A stretch of 64,000 bases of DNA from Priapulus caudatus. Taxonomy: Eukaryota > Priapulida > Priapulimorpha > Priapulimorphida > Priapulidae. The notes beneath the pieces were generated by a model. It worked only from the letters and a program-made list of their open reading frames with translations, did not search any database and was not told the DNA's origin. Of the stretch, positions 11,685-22,639 are shown one piece after another; the stretch's first letter is position 1, and each line of letters starts with the position of its first letter. The translations under genes and the position numbers were made by a program. The stretch lies in the NCBI RefSeq assembly GCF_000485595.1, contig NW_014577113.1:270310-334309 (forward strand), read 5' to 3'.

Positions 11685-14600
11685 TTAATAGTACTGGTTC
11701 TGCTGGCCTTGGAGTTTCTTCATCATTTTGTGAGCCATGCTCTTTTCATCAAATAAACCTCTGATCATGACAACCTAGAACAGAAAAAAAGTTCAACATG
11801 CTTAACATACACGTATACTTACTTGACGTTTTAATGCTTGTTTCTCACTGTGACAACCACTCCTAGCTTTTTTGTTACAACCTCCACTCACCCCCATTGC
11901 CCACATCCCTTACCAGAAAATGTGGGTGAGTTTGTAATGCAGCAGAATTACCTATCTCATGTTAATTACATAATATATCGATTCGTTGTCAAAAGAAATT
12001 TCATTATACACGAGTATATATCTATAAATTGTGCACAGTCAAACCAGTTAAATAGATAATAAGAATGTATTAATTAAGAATAGTTCACTTAACACATTGT
12101 GAAGGCTAGGTTTAGCTTGATTAGAATAGGCTTATCTTAGTAGGCTAGGTTTATCTTGCTAGCAAAAAGGATATTAGGCTATATTAAAAACCCTGTGCCA
12201 AAACAGTATGCCAAATTATTAATAAAAGCTCATTTACACTGTCAGGGAAATTAGACTAATGCATTTACATTGTAGTAAAGAAATCAACATGGCACAAACC
12301 AAAGATTGGATTGGCCTAAAAATCATGATCTATATATACATGGCTTTACATCAGAATGCAATATACACAATGTTACAAGTGGATGACGATTCGCCAGAGC
12401 AAGCTCGCCAAACTCAGTGATCACGTGACATACACTCAGCATAGTGAGAATGCATATATAAGCATCTCCACACACTCTGCATACTATACAACTCTGGCAA
12501 TGCACACCTGCACAATGCCTGTCGATATCAGGATACAGATGAAGACAATTGACCAGGTGTTGACTCGCGTGTAGTTGGTCTCCATCACGTTCCTATCCTT
12601 TGCCTCGTGGGCTTTCCGTAGAGTCTGTAACTGTATGGACTTTGCTAGATTGCTCTTGACTTCTGCAAGAGCACCCTGATAAAGAAATATCAATAAAATT
12701 TAATGAAAATGTTTGCATACATATGCCAAATTATTTATCCAATGGGAAATGCTTCATGTATTGTACACTGTGATACAGTTACTTAAGCTAAATATAGCAT
12801 AAATATGGACCCACAAAGTAATAAATATTATAGCAACACTCTTGCAACAGTTATCTGTTATATACTGGTTATACAGTCAAGTTTTTGGATTCATATACTT
12901 GCTATAATCCAAGGGTTTAGCATGATGCATGTAATAAACATTATATGACTTCAAATATAAAACACGTTAATAGGCTTTTCCAAGCAATATTTTTGTATAA
13001 TAAAGAACTAGAAATGGTAGTTGTCGCCTACTACATGTATCCCCCGCGATCTAGTATGAATGAAATATCTCTGTAAGGATGTACAAGGTAGGTAAAGTGA
13101 AATAAGTCACAAAGACGTTACACAACTCATCTGCCGCAGATGTGCAAGTATGTCAAATTTGGTTACCGTAGGGGGCTGACGAGGAAAACTATGTTGATTA
13201 GGGTTAAACTAAAAGTCAGAGAGATTATCTTCATGTCCAGATTAAAGGTCAAAGACATGTGCCAATGCGCACTTTCTCTCTCAGACATGTAAGTATACCA
13301 AGTGTGGTTGCGCTATGTGAATTAGGGGCCGAGTTATAGAGCGATAATCAAAAAGAAAAAAAAGAATAGTAATATAGCTGACACTCTGACTGACCTTCAT
13401 GTTATCAATGCTAATGCCTAGCGTCTCTTCATCCCTGACAAACTTCATCCACTCTTCATCATCGTCATCATCATCATCGACCCCATCTGCATTCTCTACC
13501 GAGAGCTCGAAATATACAAGTTTGATTGAAAATCTACTGAAGGTGTTGTCAAAGCAGAACTTGTAGTCACCATCTTCTGATGCTGTCACCCTGAACAAAA
13601 GAAAGCAAGAAATGCTTTCAAACTAAATAATAAGAAATAGTAATGATGATATAGTAGTAGTATTGTAGTACATAGTAGGGCTGTAACGATACACAAGCCT
13701 CTCGATTCGATCCGGTTCTCTATATTAGCCTCTCGATTCGATTCCTTTGATTCAATTCCCAAAATATTGAAATGTTATCTTATTTTTTATATTTTCATTA
13801 TTTTGCAATAATAAATTATTAGAAATTGCCAATGAATACTAAATGGTGAATAGACTAGAGAGTCTAGAGAGTATACTATACACTGCACAGACGCTGAGTA
13901 ACATTGGTAAGTAACACTCCACAGTATATAGCGTAGTGCCGCCATCTATTGGAGGAAAAAAGTGGTATCAAAGTGGAACCGAAAATACGAGGAAAATATC
14001 GAGGATCGGATCGAGGAAAGAGAATCGCGATCCGATTCGATTTCGGTGGATTGTTACAGCCCTAGTACATAGTAAAGATCATAGGGTCTATGTTCCCCAG
14101 GGTACTGCCGGGACGTACCCTGGTCACTATTTGATATGGTTAGGGTTAGGGTTAGGGTTAGGGAGTAGGCGGCTCCCTAGACTCGTTAGTGGAGTAGGCG
14201 AGATACGGTCCGGCTTATTAGATAGTACCAGGGTACGTTCTGGTATACCGGACCGTACCCAGGGTACGTTCCGGCAGTACCCTGGGGGACATAGACCCTC
14301 TCAGCCATAGTAAAGTGTGTGTACCCGTTCGTTCTGATTTTCCTGAACACATTTTCTACTCAAAAAGTAACATGCTCAACTGAAATGAATAAAATTTATG
14401 TAATATAGGCCTATTTATAGTGAATTGACAAAATGTTGGGCGGCTTAACTTCCATATATGTGTAATGTACCACTGTTGAAATTACTTTGGACGAACACCT
14501 GCACTGTTAATGATATGCGGTATTCCTGCAAATAGTCGCCATTGCAACCAGTTTAATCCAGGCACATTTTACTTGTTTCATGGGCAGTTCACAATGACCT

Positions 14601-15329
14601 CAGCTTCTACAGGTAGGTATATAATAATAAATAAGGCAAAAAATAAGCACAAATGTCAACCAACTTTATATGATATTCGGCCTCCAGGTAACCCGAAGGA
14701 CTAAAACCTGATAACGATATATAATACTAATAATTAGTGTTGTCAATCGGTTGTAATTTCGTAATCGATCATCGGTTGGACCCAAGTAACCGATGATCGG
14801 TTACAATCGGTTACTCGGGGTGTTGAATGCCTGCGTGTGCGTAACGTCGTTTGCATGCACGTGTGTGCATGTAATTGTATGTGCTTGTTTAGCCAGCGTA
14901 TAAAATCCCTAGTGTGTCCTAGGCTTTAGCCCCTCAACAGGAAATAGCAATGATATCTCTGATTCTCATCACTTTTCCAAGTTTTCTTGTTCAAGTTTTA
15001 CATTTTCATTTACTTCGATTTTTGTTTCTTTTTTCGATGAAATCGATTATGGATTTTGATAACCAAGCGCTTGGTTGGAGCCACTGTTCAACCGATGATC
15101 GAGTATAATCGATGATCGTGACATCACTAAGCGCTTGGTTCGAGCCACTGTTCAACCGATGATCGAGTATAATCGATGATCGTGACATCACTACTAATAA
15201 TAGTATTACAACTTTTATCCATAACATTTACCTGTGGGTATTTTCTGATTTTCGAATATCTGTGATAATGGCATAGCCAGTTGGTGACTGCGTAATAAAG
15301 GTTATGTCTAAATCTCCTCCATCGATGAC
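11685..15329 (-). CDS. p24/TMED family cargo receptor, C-terminal four exons
   Basis: Coding exons on the minus strand are 15232-15329, 13395-13590, 12508-12675 and 11685-11774. All introns are GT-AG and phases join without a break, giving 183 residues to the stop. p24 proteins are type I membrane proteins that sort cargo between ER and Golgi in COPI/COPII vesicles. The exons give the second half of the GOLD domain (YKFCFDNTFSRFS, LVYFEL), an acidic loop with seven consecutive Asp, a coiled-coil ending in the family block AHEAKDRNV..TNYTRVN, one membrane span (WSIVFICILISTGIVQ) and a short cytosolic tail. The best fit is the p24 gamma group (TMED1/5/7 type). The tail runs on about 17 residues past the usual end, finishing NQYY, without a terminal dilysine. 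The exon with the signal peptide and first GOLD strand should lie to the right of 15329; I could not find it. Confidence 0.88.
11775..13394. other. p24 introns (11775-12507, 12676-13394)
   Basis: AT-rich intron sequence apart from the small exon 12508-12675. No repeats or RNA genes were recognised. Confidence 0.5.
13676..14064. mobile_element. non-autonomous hAT-type element
   Basis: A 389-bp element with inverted ends TAGGGCTGTAACGAT and TAGGGCTGTAACAAT. It is flanked by a perfect 8-bp duplication GTACATAG (13668-13675 and 14065-14072). Internal CTCGATTCGAT-like motifs are repeated in inverted form. No transposase frame. It lies in the p24 intron 13591-15231. Confidence 0.88.
14078..14307. 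mobile_element. hAT-like MITE, family M1 copy 2, with telomere-type repeats
   Basis: A 230-bp relative of 10508-10771, with the same GGGTCTATG ends and CAGGGTACTGCCGG arms. It is flanked by the 8-bp repeat TAGTAAAG (14070-14077 and 14308-14315). It contains about four TTAGGG units at 14140-14164 that copy 1 lacks. Its left duplication overlaps the right duplication of the neighbouring hAT element, so one landed at the edge of the other. Confidence 0.82.
14735..15193. mobile_element. non-autonomous hAT-type element
   Basis: A 459-bp element with imperfect inverted ends TAGTGTTGTCA and TAGTGATGTCA. It is flanked by a perfect 8-bp duplication CTAATAAT (14727-14734 and 15194-15201). Inside, a 64-bp segment is tandemly duplicated (AAGCGCTTGG at 15065 and 15129), and the motif CCGATGATCG recurs. 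It sits 38 bp from the p24 exon 15232-15329. Confidence 0.88.
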
Positions 15330-15556
15330 CTGTATATAAAAATATACAATACTTCAGATGCTTGTACACATTTCACACCTCTATGAATTAAAGATATATA
15401 TAGTAATGGTACCAATTTACCAAACCTGCAAAATAATATCATCATGATTATCAAATAGGGTTCCTAAACTCACCAGCTGCTAATGACTGTATTTGAGTGA
15501 CACACACAATTACGCTCATTAGCCAAACAATAGGGAGTTATACATATAGGAGCATG

Positions 15557-16626
15557 GTTAGGGAGTTTTGGATGATAACCAGGTACTTGCTCCTATTTAC
15601 ATTTTGGCGCAGTGGCAGTTTTCCGCAGGAATTCACAAGATATCTCTGACTCTGGGTAAAGTAGGCAGTACCAGTAAGAAAAGTTATAATTTGATACCAA
15701 AATGGAGTCAGTTGGTTGTGTATTTGCGCCGTGCTTGTGTGAAATAAAGCGAGCGTCATGCAAGTTTTCAGGGTTCAACATTAACTTTTTATTTCACTAG
15801 ACCATCGGGCTATAGTAACTGAGGAAAACCACTAGCCCTGACCTAACTTTCACTAGCCCAGACCCAGACCATTGTTATGAAAAACTTTATTTAGATAAGA
15901 GTGTGTCATCGTATGAATTCATAGATGCTGTTTCCCACGCTTTAAATCGCGCGTGGGCCGAGTTCTCGTGCAGCATTCGTATTCCACCACAGGCATACAC
16001 CGGCGCACGGTTTATCGATCGTCTACTGCGGCTGGTAGCAAGCCACGTTATTGTTTTTGCCGAAGGGTATCTGGCCTCACACTCTGCTAGACAATGTACA
16101 CGCTCTGCGACAAACAGTGCGGCCGCGAACCAGACTAGCCAGAGATGACCTTTCAGTGCACCCTGGGTTGCACGCTAGGTTAATGGGCTAGACACTGACA
16201 GGTATTGTTTTAACTTTAAAGCACGAACACCGTAATAAAGATTCGATGTTTTGCCTTGCACTGACATTGTGGAAATTGTGCATTTTGTAATTACAAATGT
16301 GAATTATAAAGCAGAAAGGTGTGAAATGATGTCATGTAACTATGTGCGAGTACTATATCACCAATTCTAACATGACCAGTCGGGCTACTAGCACTCTGGT
16401 TGTATGCGACCGGACCAAGCATTTACCCGACTAGGTCGGTCGGACGTGGGTTAGTGTCGAACCCTGGTTTTTCAGTCGCGCTTCCCCACATGCACTATAA
16501 TTTTGTTGTAACTTGCTTGTACACAGTCACCGAGTCAGTGCCAGGGTGTGTGTGAGGTGTACTACTACTTTTGTGTTGCAGAGAAGCACTTAACAGCAGT
16601 TACAGTTATTACTCAGTGTTTACCCT
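15557..16626. mobile_element. old copy of the foldback family F1, interrupted
   Basis: Positions 15557-15768 match the right arm of the intact element at 31652-32670 (shared blocks include CAGGAATTCACAAGATATCTCT and GAAATAAAGCGAGCGTC, each with a few mismatches). The match resumes after 16472 with CGCTTCCCC and GGTGTACT blocks. The gap is a separate inserted element. Confidence 0.65.
15769..16466. mobile_element. DNA transposon with CAGGGTTC ends nested in a foldback element
   Basis: The ends are CAGGGTTCAACATTAAC and, inverted, CAGGGTTCGACACTAAC. Both sides are flanked by GTTTT (15764-15768, 16467-16471), suggesting a 5-bp duplication. The family is unassigned. A minus-strand open frame at 15896-16146 has a hydrophobic stretch but no start context or homology, and I do not call it a gene. 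Confidence 0.65.
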
Positions 16627-17538
16627 GGCCAAATAGGTCTGTGAGGTGGTAATTCTGTGTGTGTGTGTAAACTTGCGCATTTCGAGGTCCTACCCAGCTA
16701 GGGGGTCCAGCAAATGTTTGAAAAAAAAAGTACAATGTGGTGCTTTCTAAGCTATTTTGGTGCATTATAAGCACTGTTCTATGGAAGAACAGTGATTTTC
16801 CTCAGCGAGGCAGTGTTTTGGACAAATATCTGTGAGGTGGCTGAAAATTTGAGTGAGGCGGCACCTCACTCGTGTCAATGCAGGGGAAACGCTGCTAGTG
16901 TTAGGCTAGCTCTAGTACTATAGCCCGCGTACAGTTGCCGCAGGGCTATAGAACATTTTATGCCAAGTTTCATAACTGCACCTGTCCCCCAATGCTTCCA
17001 CGAAAAATGGCTCACAAAACGCAAAATTATCGGGCTTTTTAACACTCATTTATCTACATGGACATCTCACCTATCTTTTTGAACACTTTCCACAACTTTA
17101 CACCATGTATTTATGCATTTATTCCTCAAAGTACTAGCACTACTTGCGTTTCGTTTTCAAATGTTGTTATGTACACGCGTGACGTCACCCGAAATGTAGA
17201 CAAAACACATGGGCAGCTATGATGCAGCCATTTCGTGTTTTAATAATAACAAAAACAAGCGAAAGAGAGTAGCCCCTCCCCCTCCCCCTCCCCCTCCCCT
17301 CCCTCCTCTCTCCTCCCTCCCTCTCCCCTGCCCCTGTTTCAATTTCATCCTGGGTAGAACCCTGCAGGGGTTTCTCCACACAAAAGGATAGGGATGATTG
17401 TAACCCTATCCTGTGTTTGGGTTACATTATTGTATCTACCGTACTCAGTGCAACCGTAGCCGGACTCGTACTCATAGAAAACTAGAACTTATTCATTGAT
17501 TGATTTCGATTTTGACATCACACAGTCACATTCACATG
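16627..17538. other. intergenic DNA with pyrimidine tract
   Basis: No gene seen. It contains a CCCCCT/CCTCC pyrimidine tract at 17272-17335. Confidence 0.5.
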
Positions 17539-17625
17539 CACTTGGAACTTTTCAATAATAAAATGATGGTAAATAAACAGGACATGTATTTATAATTTAG
17601 TAATTTACTACCAAAGTCTTAATAA
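17539..17625. mobile_element. fragment of foldback family F1 (left arm)
   Basis: GCACTTGGAAC, ATGGTAAATAAAC and ACTACCAAAGTCTTAAT occur in the same order as in the left arm at 31656-31730. Confidence 0.65.
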
Positions 17626-17720
17626 CTATACCTATAATAATGTTTCTAAACTAGATGGGTCCGGGGCCTGGTCGAATCACTGGCAGCAAGAACAAGTCTG
17701 CACCTGCAGCTACAACACAC

Positions 17721-17928
17721 ACGCATCTATTGACTATATATATAACAACATTATATATAGTTATATATAACTACTATAACAACTATAGCTACTATAGCTA
17801 CTATAACAACTATAGCTACTATAGCTACTATAACAAATATAGCTACTATAGCTACTATAACAACTATAGCTACTATAGCTACTATAACAACTATATATAA
17901 CATTGTTATATATAGTCAATAGATGCGT
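17721..17928. repeat. minisatellite enclosed by a near-perfect inverted repeat
   Basis: Arms of about 38 bp (17721-17760, 17891-17928) begin ACGCATCTATTGACTATATA and are inverted copies. Between them CTATAGCTACTATAACAA-type units repeat in tandem. The whole can fold into one hairpin. Confidence 0.85.
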
Positions 17929-18046
17929 TTTTCAATCGAGGCGGAAATAATTTAAACGTGGCGCAACGATTGAAACGGGGGGGAAAACTCCCCCCCCGCC
18001 CCGTTTTTCTCCCTACGTTGCGCAAACCGGGCGCGCCCGCCTGACA

Positions 18047-18104
18047 AGGTGCCAGTTACTCTAGCATTTGTCAACATTGCATAATCAATGGGCCTAGTAT
18101 GCCT
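18047..18104. mobile_element. solo end of the TTAA-flanked family T1
   Basis: This matches, in reverse, the left terminus of the element at 29702-30372 (GCATAATCAATGGGCCTAGTATGCCT). It is followed directly by TTAA at 18105-18108. Upstream, 17950-18030 forms a small GC-rich palindrome. Confidence 0.7.
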
Positions 18105-20025
18105 TTAACATTGGAACTAGTGTAAGTCTTCTTTGTTTTGATATTATTGACAGTAAATTCTGTAACATGCGTGTTGTTATGTATCATCGTCCATGTTTCT
18201 CCTGTCCCCGGCCTGCCTAGCCTGGCTACTAACGGAACCCCTATGGGACGAGAAGTGACTTCCCCCTAGAGCTTGCTCACCAGGTCCCTGTTACACGTAG
18301 GGTTGGGAACAGAAGGGTTAGTTGATTAGGCGAGGGATGGACGTCATGCCCTGCGTGCCCACGACACTACACAATTATGATGGACAGACACATATATATC
18401 ACATATTATCATTATCATTAACAGGGACTTTATTCGCACATGCACCGACAAACAGACAATTCACGCCCAGTGCCCTGTCACGTGTAGGCGCACATTCCGG
18501 AATACATGTTACTGTCAGTCAGCAGTTATCTGTTCCGTGCATGCAGTTTCCGTTTATACTGGCTTACCCCTTGGGCCCATACCAAACACCCAAGCCCTCA
18601 CAGCTGATCACGTGCCCGCATGCTACTAACACGTGCACAGTGAGCCTGAAAGGCCATGTATGCCAATTGCACAGCCACTAACAACAGACAGAATTATGCT
18701 GGGCAGAACAGCCATCCAGGGGCAAGTTTTCAGAAACAAAATCTGGCTTAGCATTGGTCGTAATGTTAACAGTTTCTTATATACCATTGAGAGAAACATA
18801 GCAAGCTTTTCACGAGTTTCTGATATGCTGTGTGTAGAGGTCCGGTCTACAAGGAAAAGTTATGAAGATAGAATATAATATAGAATATAAAAGATAGAAA
18901 GAAATAGTTAAAACTAATGATAAGTCAAATTTTGTTTCTGACAACGGAGTCCCAGATTCTGGTGCCCACCCTTGCATACCGTGCTTTTACTGCAGTTGCT
19001 GGGGGAGCCACCAGCTGCACGCCAGCATATCTATGCTCCCTGTAATGCATATTCTATCTACACGGAAGTGCGAAATTTCACGTTCGCGCTGACTGTGCCA
19101 CGGCTTACTCTCCGCCACCATCAACCTACAATGCGTACTCACCTGGTCTGGCAACTCCTCGCATTGGGACCAGTATTGACTTCTACTTGATCCTACGTGA
19201 TCACACAAACGGCAGCTACCACTGCAGCAACCTCCCTCTCGCTTTCCTTTACCCGACCACGATAACTGCCTACTCACCAGATTCTTTGCCCACTCACTCA
19301 CACACCCAAAGAAACGTGTCCGCCGCCTTTCTCGCTCGAGATTAACGTAGAAGAAAGGCCCCGTGTGATTTGCATGCAGGAATGGCACCTTGTTGCATAT
19401 GTAACGTAGGCTTAATGAGCTCGCGACCTCTTGAGGTATAACCCTGGACCCCAGCCTTCTTCACACACCCAGTGTCTGCTACACATCAGTAGCTGCCTAA
19501 TCCTAGTACTATAGTAGGAATATAGTAATATAGGCATTATAGCACTATAGCATTATACATCGGGCATATATTATAGTAATATAGTACTATGTATGAACCT
19601 GAACATCTGTATTAATAGTAAGATTAATAATTCATTATTTATGTTTTGCAGATTAGCTAAAGAGCCACTATCAAATTACCACATTACTGCTAAGTTTTTT
19701 AGCACACAGGTATGCTTAATATTTATAGGTGGTGGTGTTCACCTATGCAATGTTTTGACAGATCGGTATTTATTCAGGGCCCATCAGGAGAATAGTTCTG
19801 TGCACTGTCAGAATGTCTTTGGCAAAAACTGACCAAATAAATTTGCAAATGAATGCATAAATTTTATAGACTTATATTGATATGAAAAGGATAGAGTGGT
19901 AGGTAAGTGTCAATGTACTTAAGTGTACTTGTTCATGTGTTTTGAGTTGGGCGCATTGCTAACCATGCAAACTGCTTCCTCCACAGGTGGTTTTAGTCCT
20001 CAGCAATGTACAAGGGATGATTCTG
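18105..20025. other. intergenic DNA, nothing recognised
   Basis: Short open frames (for example around 18990-19390) have no homology or consistent splice structure. ATAGTA-rich simple sequence lies at 19500-19590. Confidence 0.45.
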
Positions 20026-20332
20026 ATACTGCTAGCTGGCAACAACGTCATCAAGTGCATTGCACCCCTCGTCACAGAAACACGTGGAATAGGTAAAGTG
20101 CATTACACAGACTCTCCACACTACAGTCACATACTCGTGCCACAGTTGGTACGTCCTGTAAATCATCTGCATAATCCATTTTGACTTCACAGCATACCAG
20201 TTGCACCATTTCGAGCAGCACAAGCTTATAATCGTGGTTGAGCCCGTTACGAGGTATATCCACAATAGGAATCGTACGAGCATTTATGTGAGCATAGTCT
20301 AGGCCACACGCCCCTGTATCGAAAGGATTCAA
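20026..20332 (-). pseudogene. decayed open frame of unknown origin
   Basis: On the minus strand 20072-20332 reads openly for 86 residues with non-repetitive, protein-like composition (includes IVDIPRNGLNHDYK and several Cys). It appears to continue after a frameshift to about 20030 (CDEGCNALDDVV). I do not recognise it. It lies among transposon remains and may be a transposon protein; it could also be chance. Confidence 0.25.
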
Positions 20333-20638
20333 TCATTTACAATATAGTTTGCTTATAGTAGGCCTACAGTTAGAAGTGGGGTGTCCTGATTTAGTCCTCA
20401 AAACTGCTGGAACTAATAATATTTGACATAATCTAGTACAAATATACCAGTTAATGTTGCTAATCAGCATTCAGTGCTGTGTGACACCCCACTAATCAGA
20501 GCCTAGTAATGCTCAATTGGTCGTTGTCGTATCAGGTACTACAGATATGTACCCGAGGTACATATATGCATACACAAAGTGTACCNATTTATGTGTCAGT
20601 GTACGCGCAATGGCGGCGGCGTGTGTTTACAGTTGATA

Positions 20639-20656
20639 CGCTTCAAGTGCCTGTGG
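20639..20656. mobile_element. terminal fragment of foldback family F1
   Basis: CGCTTCAAGTGCCTGTGG matches the right tip of the element at 31652-32670. Confidence 0.5.
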
Positions 20657-20798
20657 ATGTTATGGGGATTGGGTAGAGCAGGTTAAACATTACTTGGAAT
20701 CAGCCTGGAAGCTTCGGAACAAAATCTCCCGGTAAAGTGAAATTACCGGTGGGAAACTCAAAAATAAAAAAGGGAAATACCGATCTAAAGGTTCCCGT

Positions 20799-20836
20799 TC
20801 ATACATACATACATACATACATACATACATACATAC
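20799..20836. repeat. (CATA)n microsatellite
   Basis: About nine ATAC units in tandem, followed by a short AGTACTAGTAGTAG stretch. Confidence 0.9.
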
Positions 20837-20910
20837 TAGTACTAGTAGTAGTAGGCCCCTACTAGCCACAAGTCACAACGGCACAAGTTCCCTTCTCGCT
20901 TAACGCTACG

Positions 20911-21495
20911 GACGTGGATATTCGTCCGAGCATCGAACACCTGTTCGTATGCGCTTATTCGTTCGAGCAGTTGTTGCGCATGCGCTGTTCATGTTGTATT
21001 ACGTAAATGTAATATAATGCTAGTCTAGGGAGGTGCCTACTCCCTAACCCTAACCCTAATCCTAACACCAGCCCTAACCCTAACACTAACTATAAACCGA
21101 CTCGGTTCTGTTATTATATGCTCGGTTTCGTATATATATATACGCGAGTGATAGTACCAAACACTATCTATGGTGTATAACCACATACACAACGCATGTA
21201 TGCAGGGGCATCACAGCCGTAGGGCTGCCGTAGCAAAACGCTACGGGCCCCCAGCCTAAAGCCAAGGGCATAAAATAATCAAAAATCTAAAGGGTAAATA
21301 ACATTTTAGAGCATCTAGATTTAAGTATTGTCTGGAGAACCCCCCAGACCCCCCCTTTCAGGCCTTCACACTTCCTACCTACGGCACTCGTGTCGTGCGC
21401 CTGCGGCATGCAACATGAACAGCGCATGCGCAACAACTGCTCGGACGAATAGCGCATACGAACAGGTGTCCGATGCTCGGACGAATATCCACGTC
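20911..21495. mobile_element. inverted-repeat element with 86-bp arms
   Basis: The arms 20911-20996 and 21411-21495 are near-perfect inverted copies (shared GTGGATATTCGTCCGAGCAT and GCGCATGCGCTGTTCATGTT). The roughly 415-bp centre carries telomere-type repeats and no frame. Target duplications are not clear. Confidence 0.7.
21021..21095. repeat. interstitial telomere-type repeats in an M1 fragment
   Basis: CCCTAACCCTAACCCTAAT and degenerate CCCTAACAC units follow TAGTCTAGGGAGGTGCCTACT. The latter is the reverse complement of the part of M1 copy 2 next to its TTAGGG run (14155-14190). This is therefore a third, inverted fragment of that MITE rather than an ancient chromosome end. Confidence 0.7.
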
Positions 21496-22639
21496 GTAAC
21501 ACTACGTAGTACGCATGCCAGTGTGTATAATTTTACATAACATGGTTCATAACACGGCTAGTGCGCAGAGCGGAACGATCGCTGCATAGCGGCAAAAGTA
21601 AACGCTGGGAAACATTCGACCCGAACTTTTCACTTTGTAGTCTAAAAGCTTCGAATGAACGTATTTTACGAGCAATTTTTTTTACCTATAACATATATAT
21701 AGGCAAGTACAAACGTGCAATTTTAAAATAATTCATTTTGCCTGATTTTATGTTTGCTGCTTGAAAGTTTGAGGGAAGCTACCTTTAACTTATCACTGTC
21801 CATTTGGACAAGTAGGAACAAATCAACTGATTAGTTAGATTCTTTCTCATTTCTGCAAGTTGGTGTAACTTTTTCTTAAATAAATTAAACCACCAATTGG
21901 CAATTATAATACTACTTACTAGTATTCGTTATTGTGCATGTTCATGATGTTGATCAATTACAATGATGCAGCCATGTGTTTTTGTTGCTTATGCTATGAG
22001 ATAGATGGACTCCATTTGTTTTGCAAAATTCATGGAATACCAGAATTTATTGTATTGTATCCTCTAGATAATTAATTTCCACAATTAATTCTGAATAAGA
22101 TTGGCATAACAATCGCTTTTGTTTACAATGTGGAGATTCACACAAAAATGGTCCAGAAGCCCTGTGTGAAAAAAATACATAATTCTAAACTCCCACAATT
22201 TCTGAGGCACTATCAGATTACAAAGTCTAGTAGTTGATATGACTACCACAGAAAGAAGGTTAATTTTGCACCCTGGTTATGGCTCCCACACCATGAACAG
22301 TCATCCATGATTGAGCTTGTACATATTCAGTTTGGTTTAGACTCATTCTAGACTGGGATGCAAAGCAACATAAATTTAGTTGCAGTCCAGGTCATTTTGT
22401 TACAACTTACATGCATGCTCGTTACTAAATTGCTCCGGATCTAAGATTAGTTTTTATTCAAACTATAGACTGGTACCACTGTATGCATTTACGTGCAAGC
22501 AGTGAGTTAAAAATCAGTTAAAAAGAGCTTTGAATAGCTGGCTTTGAAACACCACATTGTTCACAGAGAAAACAAATGCATACATACAATTTTGATAAGG
22601 TGTATCAGGGTTCTCCCCAGATATTTTTAAAGGCATGTT
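21496..22639. other. intergenic DNA, nothing recognised
   Basis: AT-rich, no supported gene or repeat family. Confidence 0.45.

Noticed and set aside
15896-16146. Minus-strand frame with hydrophobic start and a Cys..YAC pattern, a possible signal-peptide exon
   Set aside because: It lies wholly inside the CAGGGTTC-ended transposon, has no good start or donor, and no p24 GOLD sequence.
17655-17900. Asn/Tyr/Ser repeat frame
   Set aside because: Produced by the tandem array inside the inverted-repeat element.
19000-19388. Candidate first exon of the p24 gene (donor GTGAGT on the minus strand at 19142-19147)
   Set aside because: The translation before the donor has none of the expected GOLD strand or signal peptide, and other frames are ambiguous.
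20021-20094. Plus-strand exon-like segment with acceptor CCACAG and donor GTAAAG at 19981-20094
   Set aside because: The frames are short and unrelated to either neighbouring gene; the minus-strand frame over the same bases looks more protein-like, and neither is supported.
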